Source: Candidatus Bathyarchaeota archaeon (lineage in GTDB: Archaea; Thermoproteota; Bathyarchaeia; TCS64; PIYN01). From it: DNA of 56,981 bases. A model generated the notes under the pieces. That model saw nothing but the letters and a program-made list of their open reading frames with translations, was not told the origin of the DNA and searched no databases. The translations under genes and the position numbers were made by a program. Positions 15,110 to 22,284 of the stretch are shown in pieces. Each line of letters opens with the position of its first letter. The first letter of the stretch is position 1. The DNA lies in assembly GCA_003601775.1 (NCBI GenBank), contig PIYN01000005.1, positions 1-56,981 of the forward strand. Direction: 5' to 3'.

Positions 15110-16084
15110 ATGGGGTGCTGGGTGTTGGTTCTGGTGGGCGTGGACCTTGGCGCGACTAAGGTTAGGGCGGCGCTGGGCGATGAGGGGGGCATAATGGCCT
15201 CGTGCTGGGAGGAGACGGATAGGAGACATGGCGCAAGGGGAGTCACGGACCAGATTATCAGGATGATAAGGCGCCTCCTCTCGGAGGAGGGCGACGGTTC
15301 AGCCCTCAAGGCGATCGGCGTCGGCTCTATAGGCCCCCTGGACCTCTCGAAGGGATGCATCAGGAAGCCCCCGAACCTCCCCATGAGGGTCATACCTCTG
15401 AGGGAGCCACTCCAAGAGGCCTTCGGCGTCCCGGTCCATCTCCTCAACGACTGCGCCGCCGCCGTCCTAGGGGAACAGTTCTTTGGGGCTGGGAGGGGGC
15501 TGGAGGACCTCGTCTACGTGACCCTCAGCACAGGTCTGGGGGGAGGGGCCATCGTGGATGGGCACCTCCTCATAGGAAAGGACGGGAACGGCGTCGAGAT
15601 CGGCCACATAGTTGTTGACCCTGAGGGGGAGATGGTCTGCGGATGCGGGTGCAAGGGGCACTGGGAGGCCTACTGCTCCGGGGCGAACATACCCAGATAC
15701 GCTCGACACCTTCTAAGGGAAAGAGAACCCGAGGAGGTGACCTCCAGCCTCCTCCTGAGGTTCTCAGACGGCGACCCCCAGCGGATCACCGCCGAAATCC
15801 TCTTCGAGGCCGCCCGGAGGAAGGACGAGATATCGAGGTGGGTCGTGGAGAAGATCAGGGAACTCAACGCCATAGGCTTCGCGGACCTGGTCAATCTCTT
15901 CGACCCAGAGCTGATCACCATCGGGGGCTCGGTGGCGTTGAAGAATCCCGACCTGGTCTTGGAGCCGATCTTGGAGAAGATAGGGCAATACACGATAAAC
16001 AGGGTCCCGGAGATCCGTTTAACGCCGTTGGGCGAAGAGATCGTCCTCTATGGGGCCCTTGCCCTTGTCCGTGGAAATGGATGA
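15110..16084 (+). CDS. ROK-family sugar kinase
   Basis: The product is 324 residues. The ATP motif VGVDLGATKVRAALGD is at the N-terminus, followed by sugar-binding HLLNDCAAAVLGEQFFGAG with catalytic Asp, TLSTGLGGGAIVDG, then EIGHI and the zinc site VCGCGCKGHWEAYCSG. These match ROK glucokinases and N-acetylglucosamine/mannosamine kinases; the exact sugar cannot be read. ATG 15110 gives a few hydrophobic residues before the motif, and TTG 15125 is an equally good start. The gene stands alone. Confidence 0.9.
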   Translation: MGCWVLVLVGVDLGATKVRAALGDEGGIMASCWEETDRRHGARGVTDQIIRMIRRLLSEEGDGSALKAIGVGSIGPLDLSKGCIRKPPNLPMRVIPLREPLQEAFGVPVHLLNDCAAAVLGEQFFGAGRGLEDLVYVTLSTGLGGGAIVDGHLLIGKDGNGVEIGHIVVDPEGEMVCGCGCKGHWEAYCSGANIPRYARHLLREREPEEVTSSLLLRFSDGDPQRITAEILFEAARRKDEISRWVVEKIRELNAIGFADLVNLFDPELITIGGSVALKNPDLVLEPILEKIGQYTINRVPEIRLTPLGEEIVLYGALALVRGNG

Positions 16085-16270
16085 GATTGTCTGGAAGGAT
16101 GATAGTTTTCTCAGCCTTCTGGGTTCACGTAGAGGCTGTAGAGAAGATCAGACCCTCCGCTCTCGCAAGGATTATCTCCCATGGCTGTTGGATCTCAACC
16201 CAGCTCTTGTAGAATCCTTATATCTCGCCCTCAAGCACTTTGACATGGATGGCCCATGGAGGGTACGTAG

Positions 16271-16624
16271 ATGAACCAAGGTAAGCCCTACGATCATGTT
16301 AGATTCACATGGTGGCATAACCACGACCCTCTGAAACTGGTCGAGAGGCTGAAGGGGGAGTTTAACCCGACGTTACACCGGTGGCCGCCTGCACACGCCA
16401 CTAGTCCCTTCGCGGGGGGCTGGGAGATTCGAGTCAGGGCAGACACCCTCTCCGCCTCCCTCTTCGCCTGGAAAGCCCATCTCTTCCAGAGGGATAGAGC
16501 CCCTTTCACCAAGAAGGACCTGAGGTTGAGGGAGATCGTCTTCTCCCTCTATCCCCGCACCCGCCCCAACCCCTTACCTTGGCTCTTCACCCATGAGCCC
16601 CCCTTCGAGGTCGAGGAAGAGTAG
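16271..16624 (+). CDS. Unknown small protein, paralog A of a tandem pair
   Basis: The product is 117 residues, starting MNQGKPYDHVRFTWW. No family is recognised. It shares with the gene at 16829 the N-terminal KPYDHVRFTWWHNHDP type motif, the central VRADTLSASLFAWKA, APFTKKDLRLREIVFSLYPR and the end EPPFEVEE. It has no signal peptide or membrane helix and is rich in Trp, Arg and Pro. The invariant Trp, His and Arg residues suggest a binding or catalytic surface. A TATA-like CCTTATATC lies near 16215-16223, about 50 bases before the ATG. Confidence 0.72.
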   Translation: MNQGKPYDHVRFTWWHNHDPLKLVERLKGEFNPTLHRWPPAHATSPFAGGWEIRVRADTLSASLFAWKAHLFQRDRAPFTKKDLRLREIVFSLYPRTRPNPLPWLFTHEPPFEVEEE

Positions 16625-16828
16625 CGAAGGGGTGATCTCCAGGGAGAGATGCTTCGTTCTCTGCCTTTGTATGGCAAGCGGTCTATGGCTATAACTAGGA
16701 TGAGACCTTATAGGGACATCGAACAAGAGCCCGACAAGAAGAGAGCCTGTTTAGAGACGAATTAAACCCTTATATTCACCCTTCCTCTCCTATATATTAG
16801 GATAGATGATAAATCCCTGTGATTAAAT
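16625..16828. other. Spacer between the two paralogs
   Basis: No gene is seen. The stretch becomes AT-rich toward 16829, with TATATATTAGG near 16791-16801 as a probable promoter for the second paralog. The two paralogs are therefore likely transcribed separately. Confidence 0.4.
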
Positions 16829-17212
16829 ATGAGCAGAAACAGGCCCTATCATTACGTCAGATATGTATGGTGGCGCATCCACAACCCTATAAATTTAATT
16901 GATACCCTAAAGGACGAATTTCATGTAACTCTAAAATCATGGCCTGGCAGTACAGATGAGGAAAGGAGGTATGATCCAAGTCCCTTTAAGGGTGAGAGGT
17001 GGGAGGTCTTGGTCAAGGCTGATACCCTCTCCGCCTTCCTCTCGGCTTGGAGGGCAGTCCTTTTTCAGAAGTACAAGGCTCCCTTTACTAAGAGGGATCT
17101 GGAACTGAGGGAGATCCTCTTCAGGTTATATCCTCGCATCACTCCGACCCCCCTCCCCTTTTCCTTCAGCCAGGAACCACCCTTTGAGGTTGAAGAGCAA
17201 TTTGCCCTTTGA
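16829..17212 (+). CDS. Unknown small protein, paralog B of a tandem pair
   Basis: The product is 127 residues and aligns along its length with the protein at 16271. PYHYVRYVWWRIHNP, VKADTLSAFLSAWRAVLFQ, APFTKRDLELREILFRLYPR and EPPFEVEE are shared. It has a 10-residue insert with charged residues (DEERRYDPSPF). The DNA is more AT-rich than that of its sister, so the copies have diverged for a long time or have different origins. The function is unknown. Confidence 0.72.
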   Translation: MSRNRPYHYVRYVWWRIHNPINLIDTLKDEFHVTLKSWPGSTDEERRYDPSPFKGERWEVLVKADTLSAFLSAWRAVLFQKYKAPFTKRDLELREILFRLYPRITPTPLPFSFSQEPPFEVEEQFAL

Positions 17213-17243
17213 AGATCCAGAAAGAAAAAAGTGGGGAGATCCC

Positions 17244-18644
17244 CTACCTCTTCTTTGGTAGGTCGAACTTCTTCTCCATCTCCTCCAGCGCCTCTTCCAA
17301 GATCTTGAGGCCCTCGTCGATCTGCTCCTTGGTGATGATGAGGGGGGGCATCATCCTGAGGATCCCCGTCCCTGGACTCGACCCTATCGCCAGCCCCTTC
17401 TCCTTGCAGAGGTCTGAGAGGTAGACCATGGGGTTCTTCTCGGGGCTTCTCCGCTCCTCCGGCGTCAGGTCCTTCGGGACGATCCTCTCCTTCGTCTCTC
17501 TGTTCGCCACGAGCTCCACGCCGATGAAGAGTCCCTTACCCCTGATGTCCCCCACGACCCCCTGGCGGTCCTGTATCCCTCTCAAGCCCTCCATCAGGTA
17601 GTCACCCATCTCGGCCGCCCTCTCGACGAGGTTCTCCTCAAAGTAGTAGTCGATGGTCGCGAGGGCCGCGGCGCAGGCGAGGGGGTGGCCGCTGTAGGTG
17701 TAGCTGTGGGGGAAGCCCTTCTCATCGAAGTAGTCCGCCATCTTCTTGTTTATGATCGTCGCCCCCAGGGGGACGTAGCCTGAGGTGATCCCCTTCGCGT
17801 AGGTCTCGATGTCCGGGACGACGTTCCAGTGCTCACAAGCGAACATCTTCCCGGTCCTGGCAAAGCCCGTCATCACCTCGTCGAAGATGAGGAGGACGTC
17901 CTTCTCGTCGCAGATGCGACGGACCCTGGGCCAGAACTCCTTAGGGGGGACGACCTGCCCCGCCCAGCTGATGATGGGCTCGGACATGAAGGCCGCTACG
18001 GACTTCTCTCCCTCCTTCTCGATGGTGTACTCGAGGAACTGGGCGCAGGTCAGGTCACAGCCGGGGTACTCCTTCCCGAAGGGGCATCGGTAGCAGTAGG
18101 GGGCAGGGATGTGCTTGAACTCCTCGAAGATGGAGAGGCTGGGGTAGTTCCTGTTCCTGCTGCTACCCCCGATGCTCACGGAGGCGTAGGTCGAGCCGTG
18201 GTAGGCGTCCCAGAAGCCGATGACCTTCCTCCTCCCAGTGTAGAGCTGAGCGAGCTTGATCGCCGTCTCGTTCGCCTCCGTCCCGCTGTTCCCGAAGAAG
18301 GTCTTGCAGAGGTCGCCGGGCGTGATCTTCGCGAGGCGCTTCGCCAACTCGATCTTCGGGAGGGTGAAGTAGCTGGGGGAGGCGTAGGGGAGCTCGTCCA
18401 GCTGCCTCTTCAAGGCCTCTATGACCTTCCTGTTCCCCATCCCTATGTGTACGTTATAGAGCTGGGAGATGAAGTCGAGGTACCTCTTCCCTCGGGCATC
18501 CCAGAAGTAGACCCCCTCCGTCTTCATCACAATAGGTGCCTCATACCCGGGCCGAGGCTCCCACCTCCCGATGAGGTAGGCCTTCGCGTCGGCGTAGAGA
18601 CGCTTGATCTTCTCCTCTGGAAGGACCCTCGGAGATTCGGACAT
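17244..18644 (-). CDS. Class III PLP aminotransferase
   Basis: The product is 466 residues. Class III features are clear: NSGTEANETAIKLAQ (cofactor phosphate), GFWDAYHGSTYAS, the Asp motif LLIFDEVMTGFARTGKMFA and the PLP lysine in TYAKGITSGYVPLGATI. The C-terminal domain ends with IGSSPGTGILRMMPPLIIT. A Cys-containing insert (YCYRCPFGKEYPGCDLTC) is seen in one archaeal/bacterial branch of unknown substrate. Acetylornithine, 4-aminobutyrate, beta-alanine or taurine are possible amino donors. It stands apart from biosynthetic operons, which favours a catabolic role. Confidence 0.9.
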   Translation of the reverse strand: MSESPRVLPEEKIKRLYADAKAYLIGRWEPRPGYEAPIVMKTEGVYFWDARGKRYLDFISQLYNVHIGMGNRKVIEALKRQLDELPYASPSYFTLPKIELAKRLAKITPGDLCKTFFGNSGTEANETAIKLAQLYTGRRKVIGFWDAYHGSTYASVSIGGSSRNRNYPSLSIFEEFKHIPAPYCYRCPFGKEYPGCDLTCAQFLEYTIEKEGEKSVAAFMSEPIISWAGQVVPPKEFWPRVRRICDEKDVLLIFDEVMTGFARTGKMFACEHWNVVPDIETYAKGITSGYVPLGATIINKKMADYFDEKGFPHSYTYSGHPLACAAALATIDYYFEENLVERAAEMGDYLMEGLRGIQDRQGVVGDIRGKGLFIGVELVANRETKERIVPKDLTPEERRSPEKNPMVYLSDLCKEKGLAIGSSPGTGILRMMPPLIITKEQIDEGLKILEEALEEMEKKFDLPKKR

Positions 18645-18722
18645 CTAATCACCCACAATAAACAGGAAGGCGTTACCTCTTAAAACATAATGGGTCTTAA
18701 AACGGCGAAGAAACGAGCTTCA

Positions 18723-18956
18723 CTAAGATTCCAAGCTTCTGAGAAGGCCTATCAAATCCCTTACGGATGGGGCTTTGGGAAATGCCTTCGCGATCTCCTC
18801 CGCCTCCACCCTTGAGAGCCCTGACTCGATGAGCTGTCGCTTGAAGCTCCTCTTAGCCTCACATCTCTTGATCGGGGTGGTGATGAGGAGGATACCCGTC
18901 TGGGTGAGGAGCCTCATTGAATAAAAAATGGAACGGAGGAGGACCCCAAGCTTCAT
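18723..18956 (-). CDS. Small unknown protein with N-terminal hydrophobic segment
   Basis: The product is 77 residues. A hydrophobic stretch (about 4-27) is followed by a basic region and a helical end with LSRVEAEEIAKAFPKAPSV. The family is not recognised. The start lies 6 bases after the stop of the gene at 18963, so the two are translated from one message. Confidence 0.55.
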   Translation of the reverse strand: MKLGVLLRSIFYSMRLLTQTGILLITTPIKRCEAKRSFKRQLIESGLSRVEAEEIAKAFPKAPSVRDLIGLLRSLES

Positions 18957-18962
18957 GGGAAC

Positions 18963-19295
18963 CTACTCCTCTCCCTTTTCTCCTTCCTCCCTCTTCTGAT
19001 ATTTTTCATGGATCGTTGGCGCAATCTTCAAGCCCTTCAGCACCTCGCTCCACTTCGTCAAGGTCCCAAGGTAGTCCTTCGCCATGGCGAGCGCCTCCTC
19101 TTCAGGGATGCCCGCCTCCTTCAAGTTCTTGTAGAACTCCGCGACGGCCTTGCCCATCCTCGTCCCCGCCTCCGGGGAGAAGAAGCTATCGATGATCCCG
19201 CGGATCATCTTGGGTATCTGCGTGGAGAGAGTCTCGAAGATCGCCTTGACCTCCTCAGCGTCTCCCCTCCACTTCTCTCTCTTCTCCTCGCTCAA
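18963..19295 (-). CDS. Small helical protein of unknown function
   Basis: The product is 110 residues, all helical and highly charged, with FSPEAGTRMGKAVAEFYKNL and IPEEEALAMAKDYLGTL. It starts at TTG 19295 behind a strong GGAGGTGAG. It has no membrane segment. Both small genes sit downstream of the winged-helix gene at 19371 on the same strand, so the three may form a regulated unit. The EEEALAMAKDY end and the VEAEEIAKAF end of its neighbour are alike, hinting at related helical modules. Confidence 0.6.
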   Translation of the reverse strand: MSEEKREKWRGDAEEVKAIFETLSTQIPKMIRGIIDSFFSPEAGTRMGKAVAEFYKNLKEAGIPEEEALAMAKDYLGTLTKWSEVLKGLKIAPTIHEKYQKREEGEKGEE

Positions 19296-19370
19296 TCAAT
19301 CTCACCTCCAATAACAGAAGGGGGTGGTCAGGGTAAATGGACTTACTGGATAATCCTAACCAAAAATCGG

Positions 19371-19790
19371 CTACTCCACGAGGCGGTAGTTGAACCCCTC
19401 GGCCCTCTCTATGATCCCCAGCTCCAAGAGCCTATACACCCTCTTGCGGACGGTGACCCTCGAGGCGGACCCCCTCTCCCGAGCGACCTCCCGGGTCAAC
19501 TCACTGATGTTCATCGGGCCCCTCATGGCGAGGGCGTTCAGGATGATCCTGGAGATCTCGTCCCTCGCGGCCGCGTTCCTGTCAAGGAATCTCTTCACGG
19601 CGAGGAGCCGTCTTATCATCTTCAGGGGCTCCCCATAGAGGAGGACACCAGCCTTTAGGCCGCCTATGAGCTGGGCGACCTCCGGATACCTCTGCCCCTC
19701 CATGAGAATCGCCTCTATGTAGTCAAGGCGTCGGATGACCTCCTCCAGCTTCTGGCTGAGGGCCTTCAGCTCCCTGTCAAGGTTTGACAA
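19371..19790 (-). CDS. Winged-helix transcriptional regulator with N-terminal coiled coil
   Basis: The product is 139 residues starting at TTG 19790. Residues 3-35 form a coiled coil (LDRELKALSQKLEEVIRRL), and residues 72-137 a winged helix with PMNISELTREVARERG, SRVTVRKRVYRLLELGIIER and a terminal wing strand. It is probably a dimeric DNA-binding protein. A T/A-rich TTTAAATATTCC near 19811-19822 lies in the shared upstream region with the divergent M42 peptidase. The target is unknown; the two small downstream genes are candidates. Confidence 0.75.
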   Translation of the reverse strand: MSNLDRELKALSQKLEEVIRRLDYIEAILMEGQRYPEVAQLIGGLKAGVLLYGEPLKMIRRLLAVKRFLDRNAAARDEISRIILNALAMRGPMNISELTREVARERGSASRVTVRKRVYRLLELGIIERAEGFNYRLVE

Positions 19791-19877
19791 GGCTTCAGTA
19801 AAGGATGTAGGTGTGGGCTTTAAATATTCCTACCGCCGAAGGGGTAAAACTTTAACTCTGAGCCGTCAGAGAGGGGT

Positions 19878-20933
19878 TTGGTGAAGAAGTTGTCCGAGGA
19901 GATTAAACTTCTCGCCTCCCTCTCCAACGCCTTCGGGCCCCCAGGGTCGGAGGAGGAGGTGCGGGAGGTCCTTAGGAGGGAGTTGGAGGACTACGCCGAC
20001 GAGGTGCGCGTCGACAAGCTTGGAAACATCTTCTTCTACCACCATGGGAAGGAGGGCTACCCAAGGGTGATGTTGGCGGCGCACATGGATGAGGTCGCCT
20101 TCATCGTCACCTTCATAGAGAAGACCGGCTTCCTCAGGTTCCAGACACTGGGAGGGATAACCAGCAACATCATGCCAGGGCAGAGGATACTCCTCAAGGG
20201 AACGAGAGGGTACCTCAAGGGGATCATCGGGACGAAGCCGCCCCATATCATGAAGGAGGAGGAGAGGAAGAAGGTCCTGCCAATGGAGGACCTCTTCATC
20301 GACATAGGAGCAGGGAGCCTCGAGGAGGCCGAGGAGAAGGGGGTGGAGATCGGGGCGACGGGCGTCTTCGACGTCGAGTTCACGGAGCTGGGAGGGGGGT
20401 ACCTCAGGGGGAAGGCCTTCGACGACAGGGCAGGGTGTACAGTCCTCGCCCAGGTCTTCAAGGCACTAAGGGAGTCGCCCTACAACCTCATAGCCGTAGG
20501 GACGGTCCAGGAGGAGGTGGGGCTCAGGGGCGCACGGACGGCCGCCTGGCAGGCCGACCCGGACTACGCCCTCGCCCTTGAGGGGACCTTCGCGGCCGAC
20601 GTCCCGGGCTCCAGGCCTGACAGGATGTCCGCGAAGCTAAAGGGAGGGCCGGTCGTCACCATCGTGGACAGGACCACCATCACCCACCCAACCATCCTGA
20701 GGACCCTTGTGAGGGTGGGGAAGGAGAAGGCGATACCCTTCCAGTTCAAGAAGGTCCCAAGTGGGGGGACGGACGCCGGTGCGATCCACCTCACAAAGGC
20801 AGGGGTGCCGAGCGGGACGGTGGCCGTCCCCTGTAGGTATATCCATGGACCCGCTGCTGTCACCCACGTCGACGATCTGAGGAACACCATCGCTTTGGTG
20901 ACCGAGTTCGTTAAGGCCATCTCCGCGAGATAG
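19878..20933 (+). CDS. M42-family metallo-aminopeptidase
   Basis: The product is 351 residues. The metal ligands are visible: His and Asp in AAHMDEVAF, Asp in KAFDDRAGC, the catalytic Glu pair in VGTVQEEVGLRG, Asp/Glu in ALEGTFAADVPG and His near the end in RYIHGPAAVTHVDD. These form the di-zinc (or cobalt) site of tetrahedral 12-subunit aminopeptidases that trim peptides released by the proteasome. TTG 19878 and GTG 19881 are both possible starts after GAGAGGGG. Confidence 0.92.
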   Translation: MVKKLSEEIKLLASLSNAFGPPGSEEEVREVLRRELEDYADEVRVDKLGNIFFYHHGKEGYPRVMLAAHMDEVAFIVTFIEKTGFLRFQTLGGITSNIMPGQRILLKGTRGYLKGIIGTKPPHIMKEEERKKVLPMEDLFIDIGAGSLEEAEEKGVEIGATGVFDVEFTELGGGYLRGKAFDDRAGCTVLAQVFKALRESPYNLIAVGTVQEEVGLRGARTAAWQADPDYALALEGTFAADVPGSRPDRMSAKLKGGPVVTIVDRTTITHPTILRTLVRVGKEKAIPFQFKKVPSGGTDAGAIHLTKAGVPSGTVAVPCRYIHGPAAVTHVDDLRNTIALVTEFVKAISAR

Positions 20934-20991
20934 GTGGCTAACGACAAAAGTTCTTTATAAGAGTAGATGAAATATAAACATGGAGGTAAAA

Positions 20992-21351
20992 ATGACGAGG
21001 AGTTATATTAAGATCTATGGACCACCGATTGTGAAGGCGCTTAGGGCTCTTGAGCAGGTAGCCGTTGAGATGAGCAAGAAGACGACGATTCGCGTTTTTG
21101 ACGTACTTATACCACCCTATTCTCCTCCTCTCGAGATGCCGGAGTATGGAGCTACGGTATTTCCTCACATCGAACTCAGTGCAGAGGAGAAGGTTAAGTT
21201 GATCAGCAAGGCCTCTCAGACCCTTGGGGAATACGACTTCTTCTTTGAATGGGGTGAAGAGCCAACGATAGAACAGGTAACAGAATTGATAGAGAAGATC
21301 GATGAGGCATTAGCCAAATGTGGGTGTAAATATACCATAACGACGAAGTAA
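20992..21351 (+). CDS. Conserved-looking small protein of unknown function
   Basis: The product is 119 residues starting MTRSYIKIYGPPIVKALRAL, with mixed alpha/beta character, a Cys pair CGCKY near the end and no membrane segment. ATG 20992 is chosen because GGAGGT (20982-20987) sits 4 bases in front. An ATG at 20980 is the first in frame but overlaps that site. A TATA-like CTTTATAA lies at 20953-20960. The gene is AT-richer than its neighbours. The family is not recognised. Confidence 0.65.
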   Translation: MTRSYIKIYGPPIVKALRALEQVAVEMSKKTTIRVFDVLIPPYSPPLEMPEYGATVFPHIELSAEEKVKLISKASQTLGEYDFFFEWGEEPTIEQVTELIEKIDEALAKCGCKYTITTK

Positions 21352-21355
21352 CCCC

Positions 21356-21362
21356 TTTTTTT
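21356..21362 (+). terminator. T-run terminator
   Basis: CCCC followed by seven T starts 2 bases after the stop at 21349-21351, a classic archaeal oligo-T termination site for the preceding gene. Confidence 0.55.
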
Positions 21363-21478
21363 AATAACTTGATGTTACTCTCAGAAAAGGAGGAAAATAC
21401 TTTCTTCATTAGGGGATTCTAAGCCGCATCTTATGGAATATGGCGGGGATCGATCAAATCAAATTCCTTTGTAAAGTT

Positions 21479-22213
21479 TCATCTTCTCCTCAACGACCTG
21501 AGGAGACCTCTCCTACCAGCCCTCGCCATCTTCAGAGACTCGGTGTCTATGTTCAACCCGAGGATCTTGTTTACCCCCTCAAGGATCATCTGTACGGCCT
21601 CGAGGTCCACCTCCCCCATCTTCCTCGTTGGGGCGAAGAGCATCAGCCAGGGTATCCCCCTCTTGATACACTCGTCGATTATGCTGACGACGATCCCCCC
21701 GATGAAGCCGCTTTGAAGGGGTGTGATGCCGAGTTTCGTCAACTCCTTCAACCGCTCAGAGTCTGTTGAATAAGCAACCAGTTTCGCCCTCTCCTTCTTC
21801 TGCACAGGGAAGGAACCCAAGGCTACGAGTAGCCTCACATCCTTCTCATGAAACCAGTCCACGACCGTCCTCCCTATGTCGTTGAAGAAGGGGGAGAGCC
21901 CTATCGACCCTGCTGGGCTGTCATTTACGAAGGCAAGCACCTCGCCTGTCGAGTTCGCATAAATCCTGAAGGGATTAAGGGTCCTGAACTCCGGACCGAC
22001 TATTAGTTTAACCGTTGGGATGAACCTCGACCTCAGGTATGCTACCTCACTCATCCTTAGGCTGTTGATCATATGGGAGACCGCCGTCACCCCGACCATG
22101 CCCGGGGTCTGGAAGCCCGTGAGCAGAACCGGCTTATTCGTCTTCACGGGCCTGGTCTCCACGATCGTCATATCAAGCTCTCTCGTCAGGTCTCTCAACA
22201 CTTTTCCCCACAT
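21479..22213 (-). CDS. PAC2-family protein (proteasome assembly chaperone-like)
   Basis: The product is 244 residues. PAC2 features include VLLTGFQTPGMVGVTAVSHMI near residue 30, LVALGSFPVQKKER near 130 and the loop ITPLQSGFIGGIVVSIIDEC. The family includes archaeal homologs of eukaryotic proteasome assembly chaperones, but single archaeal members are mostly untested. The gene lies close to the M42 peptidase, though on the other strand, which fits a protein-turnover neighbourhood. Confidence 0.86.
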   Translation of the reverse strand: MWGKVLRDLTRELDMTIVETRPVKTNKPVLLTGFQTPGMVGVTAVSHMINSLRMSEVAYLRSRFIPTVKLIVGPEFRTLNPFRIYANSTGEVLAFVNDSPAGSIGLSPFFNDIGRTVVDWFHEKDVRLLVALGSFPVQKKERAKLVAYSTDSERLKELTKLGITPLQSGFIGGIVVSIIDECIKRGIPWLMLFAPTRKMGEVDLEAVQMILEGVNKILGLNIDTESLKMARAGRRGLLRSLRRR

Positions 22214-22284
22214 TATCCATGGGGATCAAGTTATTTATATGTCCCGAATCGAGACCCAGGGTTGAGTCGGATCTAAAGATAAAA

